From positions 434,001 to 498,000 of the forward strand of contig JACGCM010001441.1 of NCBI GenBank assembly GCA_014058105.1: a DNA stretch of 64,000 bases, in the 5' to 3' direction. The stretch's first letter is position 1, and every line of letters starts with the position of its first letter. This stretch comes from Kingdonia uniflora. Lineage: Eukaryota > Streptophyta > Magnoliopsida > Ranunculales > Circaeasteraceae. Below are positions 56,135 to 64,000 of the stretch, piece by piece. Under the pieces are notes generated by a model. That model saw nothing but the letters and a program-made list of their open reading frames with translations. It was not told the DNA's origin and did not search any database. The position numbers were made by a program, and so were the translations under genes.

Positions 56135-56482
56135 TGTGACACGTCCCTCATAGGGTCGTCCACCCACCGTATGACCTATGTTTATTTAATGTTTTTAATG
56201 CTTTGTATTTTTGTCTTTAGCTTAAAGCCTGTTGGAGAGGCCCAGCTTAGGTTATTAGCAGTTTCCTAGTTTAAGTAGAATTTCATTTCAATTAGAATTA
56301 AGGTTCTTAATTCTAACCCCCCTTGTGTTCTATAAAAAGGGTGGTCTAGGTTATTTGTTTCTCAGTGAAATTTGATTAAAATAAGTTGATTTGTTTAGTT
56401 GAAACCCTACTTTTCTCTAACTCTCAAATACAACGTGATCTTCATAAGAATCTTGTTTCCGCGTTCGTAGTAATCACGTCAA
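56135..56482 (+). promoter_or_regulatory. TATA promoter, possibly a solo LTR
   Basis: TATAAAAAGG at 56331 follows a stretch that opens TGTGACACGTCCC (56135), LTR-like in style; 'atcacgtca' near 56474-56482 could be its end. No flanking target duplication is seen, so LTR identity is unproven. Confidence 0.3.
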
Positions 56483-59039
56483 AAATATTGACTGAAAACT
56501 TCCCAAGCCCATTTGCTTCAATTCAATTGCATTTCCTAAGAAAAATCAATTTTTCCTGGAATATTTCTACCCCTTATAAAAAATACAATAAGTCCAACAT
56601 AAAAATCAATCACTTCCTAATGAAATTTTTCGGTATTAAAATGCCATTAGACCTTTGAATGTTACATTGGACAACTATTAATCCAGTTATGCTACTTAAA
56701 GTACTTGCAGCGGATGTCGGAGTTGAAGTCGTCTAACCTCCTTTTCTTGAGACGGATTCTTGATTATCTTAGGCATCACCACAAAGAAGTGGAGATAAAC
56801 ATCTATTTTAGAGACCAAAAGGAAATGCAGGTACTGAAGATTCTATTTTGAGATAAAATGGATATTTTATTTGCAAATGGATGCTTGAAAAGCCCGATTC
56901 CTTTGATTTTCCATCTAAAGCATTTTCAAATATTAAGCCTAGACTACAGATATGAGCAATGTAGAGATCGGTGTTCGCTTGCTTAGTATTTTAGGTCAGC
57001 TGGAAACCATTAGAATCATCGTAGGGGTACCAAACATGATTCGTCAAAGGGTCTATCTGGAGTTGTAACCTAACTATCCTATGAAGCTAGTAGACTTTGT
57101 TATTTAGAGTTGGCGTAATCTTCTTGTTCATTTTTTACAGCATCATCTCAAAGAAGTGACAATACCAAGGATTTTTGAAACGAAAAGGATATACAACAAC
57201 TAAAGTTTTTTCTAGGAGATGCGATGGAAGTAATGCCTATCCTTCCGCATAAATACTTAAGTTGGAAAGATTGAACTATGTTTATTATTACCTTTATAAA
57301 AATAATCGTACTTCTAGTATTTCGTAGTATCTTCTGTTAATGCAAAATAGTTAAGAATAAATACAAGGTTGCTTTAATTTCAAAAAAGAAAAAGAAAAAA
57401 GCGATGATGTATTTTACTGTTTTCCATTTTGAGGCAAGGCCTTTTGACCACCCTCACTTTTGAATTTTATCTTTCCATATTCAATAAAATCCCACATACT
57501 ACCCAAAAAAGAAGAAAAATGAAGGATATTAAAGAATAAAATATTTTTATTACATACTTTACAAGAATACTTGGTGTTACGAACTCGGACTAAAAGCAGC
57601 AACTCAAGAAAATTTTGGTTTGAAGAAATTGGTTTCAAGTTGTACCCCACCTATTAAAGCATACGACATGTCCAATTATAATTCATTACTCCAAGAAAAT
57701 ATAGGAAAGGTACAACAGTCTATGATGAACCATAGCCATGTTGTCTCTGCCTGCAAACACTAGTACCGTAAGATTTTCTCGATTTGCATTGTAACGTGCA
57801 CTTGGAGCCTACAGTACAAAACATATTAGTAAGTACATTATAAAAAAAAATGTTTGTATTTATATTAGACTAATTTGGAAGACGATACTATTATAATTAT
57901 CGACAAAGCGATGTCAATCGTCAATAGGGACAAATTCAGGGTTACATGCTTTCGCAAGTGTAGATTTTTCCCCTTCACAATTATTGTGTACATGCCGCTC
58001 TTTAAATTCCTCCAAAATATCCCAATTTTGTTCTACAAATACATCTCAAAAACATGCGGAAAATAAAATTCCTCCTGCACATTGTTTTAATCATAATGAC
58101 ATTAACAAATAACTATTAAAGGGTTGAACTGCAGTACAAAATTTAATCCAATATTAAGTTTATTTATACATCAATATGACCTCCTGGGATATCTACTTGT
58201 TCAACCCTACTTTAATGAAAATGGGAAAACAAGCTTAAAACTTTGCACACCCAAAACCTATATCAACTTCAAGATCACCTTCATAAAGCAAAGCACGAAT
58301 TAAAGGAGAAATAAACTGAAGTAGAACGATGTCCCAATGAAGAAATGCTAAAAACCATAAAAATTATTCAATTAACAAAAGAAATTAAAAACCTAAGAAA
58401 GTAAGAAATTAAAAACCAGTAATTCAGGAGAAACAAGGAAAGGAATCAAAAATATATCAATAAATTTTCTTACTTGTGACCCATTTTACTCCAGAGAACT
58501 ACTTTTTTTCTACTCCGTCGTATCGCTCCACCACTCCAATTACCCAAAACATAATCTGATTACGAGTGAAGTTAAAAATGGGAAATCATAGTCATTGGGC
58601 TCTTGGCCCAGTAGTAGTTGTACCTCTCTACCTCATGGGGTTGGAAACTCAGGTTTACGAAACCCTATATAAAACCGGCCTGCCATGCAGAAAAATTGAT
58701 AGAGACGCAGAGGTTACTGGCCATAAGAGAGAGGGGAAATTTTTCCACCAACCTAAAACGGAAAAAAAAAAAAAAAAAAAAGGGATAACCGTAAAAGATA
58801 AAGAGAGGGAATTAATTGATTTTTAGCACCAAACTAAGGCGGGAAAGAGATTGTGACTTCATTGAGCGGATTAAAGAGAGAGGATAAGTAGGAGACCTGA
58901 GAGAGAAAGAGTTGGTGAAGAGGGAAAGATGGATGCGAAAGAAATGGTGATTTTTACTTTTGAAAAGGCGACGAGTAAGCAATTACAATGAACTGCCATC
59001 TAATATACTAAAATAACATACTATTTGTGATGCATCCTA
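56483..59039. other. Low-information intergenic DNA
   Basis: No recognised gene. A minus-strand acceptor-like site before APSARYNANRENLTVLVF (57810-57750) and a plus-strand TATA box (58666-58674, TATATAAAA) followed by a 20-nt A run (58761-58780) are isolated signals. On the minus strand 58960-58840 is CT-rich, like a 5' leader. Confidence 0.35.
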
Positions 59040-59197
59040 TCTGTCCTTGTTTGGCCAATAAATACTTATTTAAAAAAAATTAGCGACACAAGGTTTAAGT
59101 TTGGCGACGGGACAATACTGTCGCTAATTGGTGACAAACTCTTATCATCACTAAATCCTATGTTCTTTTGTGACTGAAAGCCCCAAATTTGGTAGTG
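59040..59197 (-). mobile_element. CACTA-type transposon terminus
   Basis: Reverse-complemented, the segment begins CACTACCAAATTTGGGGCTT at 59197 and contains TTAGCGAC/GTCGCTAA-type subterminal words and TTTGTCACCAATTAGCGAC, the style of CACTA (En/Spm) ends. The partner terminus was not found, so this may be a fragment or a MITE. Confidence 0.55.
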
Positions 59198-59375
59198 TGA
59201 GTACTTTGATGTTAATTAAACTTTTCATTCTTGGACATGTGGAAGCAAATAGAGGCTGAAAGACCAACAAAATGATGGCTCGGGAGAGAGTAGTAAATAT
59301 AAGCGAGCTACTAGTCTTTAATTAACTAGGGTTACCTTAATTGTATTAATCGATATTATCTTGAACAAAAACTAC

Positions 59376-60063
59376 TGTAGTAGCCTACTCGTAGCCTTCC
59401 AGTACTAGTCAAATACTCAAAGGCCTGCATCGAAGCCTACCTAAAGAATCGAAGCCCAACTAGACAGCAACTAAGTCTAAGAAGTCTTTCAACATCAATC
59501 GAACGTTCGAAGACATTATAGTTGAAGCTGAAGATAGATGGCCAGCACCGGAATTTAGCATTAGAAATAGAGAGACTTCAACCATGGTAATACATAACCG
59601 AAGGCAGACACGTTTGACAGCCAGCTCACTAGACAGAATAGTGAAATGAGCCACCTGACAGTTATAGTGCCAGAACCGACTCCGAGTACAGAACAGTTAT
59701 CCCCAAAGGATATACATGTAATCTGACCTCCCATGATGACTCAACATTTTCTATATCCTATAAATATGAGGGAGGCACTATGAAGGGGTTAGAAAATCTT
59801 TCCCAAAAAGCCCTACAAGATTATCTTTGAATACCCTGTAACTCACTTCCTCTTCGACTGATCTTCTAACTCGATATATATAACATCAATCATTCAAAAT
59901 CCTTGTTAGAGGTCGTAGAGTAACCCATTCTAGAACTCCACGCAAGTGTGTTATTTATGTAATATAGTTTATTATTATCTTATATACTTGTTTAAGCCAC
60001 AAGTCGAAGATAACCCCGTGGTAGAAGAGCTAGTTTCCCCTCTTACGATACTTGGCTCCTACA
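59376..60063 (+). repeat. 5' LTR of second Tat-like element
   Basis: 688 bp, starts TGTAGTAGCC and ends GGCTCCTACA (TGTAG/CTACA inverted ends). TATA box CCTATAAATATG at about 59757. Confidence 0.8.
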
Positions 60064-60084
60064 TTTGGCACTGTCTGTGCTATA
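60064..60084 (+). promoter_or_regulatory. Primer-binding site, second Tat-like element
   Basis: TTTGGCACTGTCTGTGC follows the LTR directly and resembles the tRNA-Asp-type site (TGGCGCCGTTGCCGG) with changes. Confidence 0.55.
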
Positions 60085-60140
60085 CCCACCCTACCCCTTT
60101 CCTTTTTTCTCACCCCCCCTCCCCCTTCTAGCTTTCCTCA

Positions 60141-61640
60141 ATGGCCCCTACCCTTCGCTCAGCCTCCGCCATCGTCGGTAACTTTGCCGACGGAGTAGCC
60201 AACCAACTTGACCTCATAAGCCATCAATTTACTCAGGCCTAGGAGTGCGACAACAATCAGTTACGCATTGAGCGTGAAGAACAACACTGCCAAGAACTCG
60301 AGGCTGAACAACAGCGCCGTTTAGGCAACTTTGACCAGAAATACTGTGCTCTGGACGAGTTACGCCTTACCGTTTGAGAGCTTCAACGGGTCACACCCAC
60401 TACGCTCCTCAACGCTCTCGATAACCCGCCCACTCGCGTATTTCGGCCCACGCCCGGCTTGGGCCCCACCCCTAACTCAAAGTCCCCCTGGTTTATCTTG
60501 GCGCCGAGGGTGCTCCCACCGTCATACCTACTGGCTCGATCTATCTTGGTGCCCCCATTACAGAGGATTCCTCGGATTCTACACTTTGCACTTCTCGCCA
60601 CCTCATACGGCGACCTGCTCGAGAATGCCTTGGCGAACGTAGTGCCAAACATGCCCTATACCTGTGGCCTCATCACCCTCGACCCCAGCGATCCCCTCCT
60701 CATCCTGCCTATCTTACACAGTAGGAACTCGATCAAAAAATATGTATCGCTAGTCGTGTCAGCGCGATCCCCACACCAAGCTCCTAGATTCAGTTAAACA
60801 ACCCCATCTGCCCTATACTCCTCGCGGTCGAAGTACCTCCAAATTTTTATACCCCTAAAATCAATAAATACCGCAATACCGACCATCAATCTTATGTCCT
60901 CGAATTCCAAAATGCTTTAAGTTTGTACTCTACAGCAGACCACATCTTGTGTCACATGTTTCTCACCAGTCTCACTAATAGCCCTATCAAATGGTACCAC
61001 AACCTCCCTAATGGTTTTATCCTAAGTTTTGAACAATTGTCAAGCCTTTTTATCGCCCAGTTTACCTTTAACAAAGACCGTGAGGTCTGAGTCGACGCTT
61101 TCATAAACTTCTGTAAATCCCCCAACGAAACGCTTGAAGCTTTCACCAAGCGGTTTCTCGATGAGTCATACAAAGTCAAAAACCTCTACCATATCATACT
61201 CGTGTCAAGGAGTACATTGTGCTTCATTAACCATGAACCCTCGAGGGGATGTTATCTAAGGTTAACGGATACATCAATCTCGAACGCCTCTGTGAATCCA
61301 ATCGCCAGGGGCAAACCTTAACCCCCAACCACAACAAACCTCGAACATCTTCTATGCCCATAGTCACTCCCGTCTCACAGGAGACCGAGAGTTGTAAACA
61401 CCCATACTCCAATGCTACCCCTTCCAAAATCTATAAAAAAAAATGGCCCATGTCGGTCCTACCGAAACTCACTGCCCCCATATGCACCATTCTCATACAA
61501 ATACAGGTTGACCCAATCTGTCGTACCCCCTTCCCCATCGAGGTCAAGAAAGATGAGCCTTACTGCCAAAATCACAAGTACAATTACCACCCTACCAACA
61601 AATGTTATGCTCTGCAATGATCGCTGGAGATGATTCTTAA
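60141..61640 (+). pseudogene. Gag of second Tat-like element
   Basis: ATG 60141 opens MAPTLRSASAIVGNFADG. A Glu/Gln-rich coiled coil follows (REEQHCQELEAEQQRR), then a Pro-rich part in shifted frames. The gag core is at 60860-61200 (YVLEFQNALSLYS, CHMFLTSLTNSPIKWYHNLP, FIAQFTFNKDREV, ETLEAFTKRFLDE). A C-terminal YCQNHKYNYHPTNKCYAL segment (61560-61620) corresponds to the Tat gag zinc-like motif. More GC-rich and less stop-ridden than the first Tat element, but frameshifted in several places. Confidence 0.78.
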
Positions 61641-61949
61641 AGTAGGTCGTCTAGATCGATATGTCACCGATCTCCCTAGCTAACTCGATGGGTCGTATCT
61701 CAAGCCTCAATCCGCTTCGACTACCGACCCAGCTGAGGTACATATTTTCCAACTCTACCTCATCGAAGTAAATAACATCGACAGTGGTCACACTCGAAGT
61801 AAGCGCAAATGAGTCAAATAGTGTTGTAAGCTTACCTATCAAGAAAAGCTACCCATTCTTCTACCAGAATCTAGCTAACGCCCACGACCCAAAGGTATAT
61901 CCTTCATCAATTACGATACTTCGCATGTTCGCTTCCCCCACTCGTCGCC

Positions 61950-62601
61950 CTTGGTCATTATGATTAAGGTTGAATACATCGTCCTCCATACCATGCTCAT
62001 TGATACGGGCAGTACAGCAGACGTACTTTTCCTCTAAACTGTTGAGCCATGCAGAAACCAGACCTTGATATACCAGCCAATGTCGAGCTTAAGGGCTTTA
62101 ACGATGCTACCGAAGTCGTCGTTGGTCGCCTTAGCCTCCCTATTACCACCGGTCTGGTCACCCTCTAAACCAGCTTTCTCGTCATCGACAAGAAATCTGA
62201 ATACATGGGCATTCTAGGGCGCGACTGGCTTCATGCCATAAAAGCCAGACCTTATACTTGCAATTAAATATTTCAATTTACTACCCCTTGCGGCACGTGG
62301 AACATGAAAGGCCCTCAACGCCTTGCCCGCTCATGCGAGCACCCTGAGATCGATCTTACCATAAAACTTATTAAACCATAGCAATTAATGTTTCTCTCTC
62401 TCCCAATACCATCGAACCCATCTAACGTACCTATCAAACCTACTGTTTACATCGAACTCGGTGATCCTGGTCGAGGTACATTCATTGGTAGTTTATTAGA
62501 TGAGGTCGAATGCCTCGAGCTCACCACTTTTCTTCGAGCAAATAAAGATGTCTTCGCCTGGACGTTCTATGAGATGCCTAACATCGACACCCAATTGGAT
62601 T
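61950..62601 (+). pseudogene. Protease and pol start of second Tat-like element
   Basis: IVLHTMLIDTGSTADVLFL at about 61975-62035 carries an intact D-T-G-S protease site. Stops and shifts follow. Frame 62388-62601 reads FLRANKDVFAWTFYEMPNID, the segment that normally precedes the reverse transcriptase in Tat elements, and is cut by the LTR at 62602. Confidence 0.72.
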
Positions 62602-64000
62602 TGTAATGACCCAAATTTTTAGCTTTATTTATTTATTATTATTCATTATTATCATTCAACATTTCATTATCATACATCATGCATCATCATACTATTTGAT
62701 TACTTAGGTCTTGTGTTTTTTTTGTGGTTTCAGTGGTCGTTGTGTTTTCAGTGGTTTTGGTGGTTGTTGTGGTTCTTGCGTTTCGGTGGCCGTTGGGCGG
62801 AGGAGGTTGTGTTGTGGCATTGTGGAGCCTGTGGTTGGTAGGAAGTGTCTATGGTTGGCTTGGAAGAGCCCGTAGTTGGCTTGGTGGGGGCCCGTTGTTG
62901 GGTGTGGTGTTGTCGTTGTTGTTGTCGTTGCTGTTCGGTGGTTGTGGGGTAATCCGGGGGGGATCTGGATTTTTTGAGCTTCCGTCAGTTTTGGTTGGAT
63001 AGAATCTTTTGTCAACTTTATGATCTTTTCTATTCAAACAAGCCTTGTTCTGTTCGAATATGTTTCTCCCTGATCATTTCTATTCAAACAACTTTTTTTT
63101 TGCTCGAATACATTCCTGCCTGCTTCATTTTATTTGAACAACATCTTCTATGTTTGAATAGATTCCTTACTGATTTGTTTTATTCGACCAAGCCATATTC
63201 TGTTCGAATAGACTTCTTCCTACTTTTTTTTGTTCGAATAGAAATGTGTTTTGTTCGAATAGAGATGCATTTTGACGACTAGTTTGGGCCCTTTCTTCGC
63301 GATCTCGTCTGTTGGATTGTCACGAGATGAGTATGGTGTTTCTAGGGTTTTATTACCCATTTCATTTTGTTCTTTCTCTCAATTACACTCACTCTCTCTC
63401 ATTAGAATCTTCCACTCTCTCGTTCCTCGTTGGTGATTTGTTATGGGATTGATCTCGCCACTTCGTTCGGTGAGTAATTCCCCTATTCATTTTCCTTGTG
63501 GTTGATCCAATTTGGTTTCCGTGGAATCCTCTGTGATTTAAGGGTTTCGCGATTGGGTGTTTGTTGAGCTTGTGGGTTGTGGTATTTTATTCCTTGCAAG
63601 TGTTTGAGTTGGTTGAGTTACTGCAGTTGTTGGGCCGTGGTGTTGGTTGGTGGTATTAGCTCGGTTACTGGCCGCTGAGGTGTTGAGGCGGGTTGTCCTG
63701 TTATTCGTTGGTTTACGGCTCATTCCTTATATCAGGCGAGTGTCCCTTCTTTGCTAAATTCCTTTACTAATTTTATCAGTGTTAGTTAGAGTGATAATGC
63801 ATTTGGCATTGAGGCGCTATGTGATATAGGTATAAACTATTTTGATTATTCAGTGTTTTTCCTATTGTTGGGCATGTTGGGCTGTGTCTCTCTTATCTTT
63901 TAGAAGTTATGTTTTTGCATAGTATCCCCGTGGCCTTGTCCTTGGAAATTGTTTCGCATGTGGAGTTGTGTTCCTCTTGTCTTTAGGACTTGTGCATTGG
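62602..64000 (+). repeat. LTR of another retrotransposon, cut by window end
   Basis: Starts TGTAATGACCCAAATTTTTA at the exact break of the Tat-like pol frame. TGTAATGACCC starts are common in large plant Ty3/gypsy (Del/Tekay) LTRs, which can exceed 1.4 kb. Interior: a GT-rich stretch (62715-63000), an array of TTCGAA-type words (63030-63265), then a 'ttctagggtttt' and CT-rich zone (63340-63430), as near a transcription start. No coding frame is convincing. Orientation and family are inferred from the start only. Confidence 0.6.
63030..63265. repeat. TTCGAA-word array in LTR
   Basis: About eight copies of 't(a/g)ttcgaa(t/c)a(g/t)a' or 'tattcaaaca' words at 20-45 bp spacing, alternating with 'ttcttcct'. 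Same word type as in both LTRs of the element at 28724-39932. Confidence 0.7.

Larger units (their letters stand above)
59376..62601 (+). mobile_element. Second Tat-like Ty3/gypsy element (5' part)
   Basis: Begins with an LTR, then a primer-binding site, gag and protease, and is broken at 62601 by another LTR before the reverse transcriptase. The rest lies beyond the window or is lost. LTR start TGTAGTAGCC resembles the first Tat element (TGTAGTGGC), but the bodies differ, so it is a different family. Confidence 0.82.

Noticed and set aside
56700..57340. Possible F-box/LRR pseudogene fragment
   Set aside because: Leu-rich fragments can be read in several frames, but no F-box motif or consistent repeat spacing could be seen.
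60331..60797. Several overlapping 90-110-residue frames
   Set aside because: Overlap the decayed gag of the second Tat-like element in other frames; GC-rich shadows, except the parts that read as gag.
62724..63015. Open frames on both strands rich in Val or Thr/Pro
   Set aside because: Both come from a GT-rich (AC-rich on the other strand) stretch in a putative LTR; no domain.

Overview
The window is repeat-dense plant DNA, very probably from an angiosperm. It is AT-rich, has GT-AG introns, and is almost entirely transposable elements and endogenous pararetrovirus. I found no intact host gene. The only host-derived coding piece I recognise is a broken last exon of a VAMP72-type R-SNARE at about 55.1 kb. 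No rRNA, tRNA, CRISPR or bacterial-type feature was seen.

Layout. 0.3-0.8 kb: short PIF/Harbinger-related MITE. 1.3-8.8 kb: near full-length endogenous caulimovirid (florendovirus/petuvirus-like), copy 1, whose left junction lies in its tRNA-Met primer-binding site inside a (TA)n tract. 9.8-10.4 kb: a 99-bp hairpin and a 266-bp tandem duplication. 11.7-28.7 kb: a decayed Helitron helicase gene split at 12274 by a 14.3-kb Tat-lineage Ty3/gypsy element (570-bp LTRs, GAGGC target duplication). 28.7-39.9 kb: a minus-strand chromovirus-like Ty3/gypsy element (CTTTT target duplication), itself split by a 5.4-kb MULE (30593-35970, 9-bp target duplication). 41.2-46.0 kb: endogenous caulimovirid copy 2, which lacks reverse transcriptase. 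46.0-53.3 kb: a PIF/Harbinger element bounded by TAA that carries three gene remnants: a plant mobile domain (PMD) gene, a Myb/NAM-associated-type accessory gene and the DDE transposase. 53.3-59.2 kb: low-information intergenic DNA with the VAMP72 exon and a CACTA-type end. 59.4-62.6 kb: 5' part of a second Tat-like Ty3/gypsy element, interrupted at 62602 by another LTR that runs off the window.

How the parts work together. The Harbinger element is the most interesting unit. Its accessory and transposase genes face each other, and each is preceded by the same promoter in inverted orientation behind an array of exactly five 41-bp repeats. A PMD-domain gene sits between the left terminal repeat and the left array. 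The Tat element at 12.3-26.5 kb carries a long, apparently spliced antisense gene (coiled coils, acidic Ser-rich tail) downstream of gag-pol.

All long reading frames carry stops, frameshifts or lost catalytic residues, many explicable as C-to-T (G-to-A) changes as expected for methylated repeats. Nothing here looks currently autonomous. Family names rest on motifs read by eye; no database search was possible.
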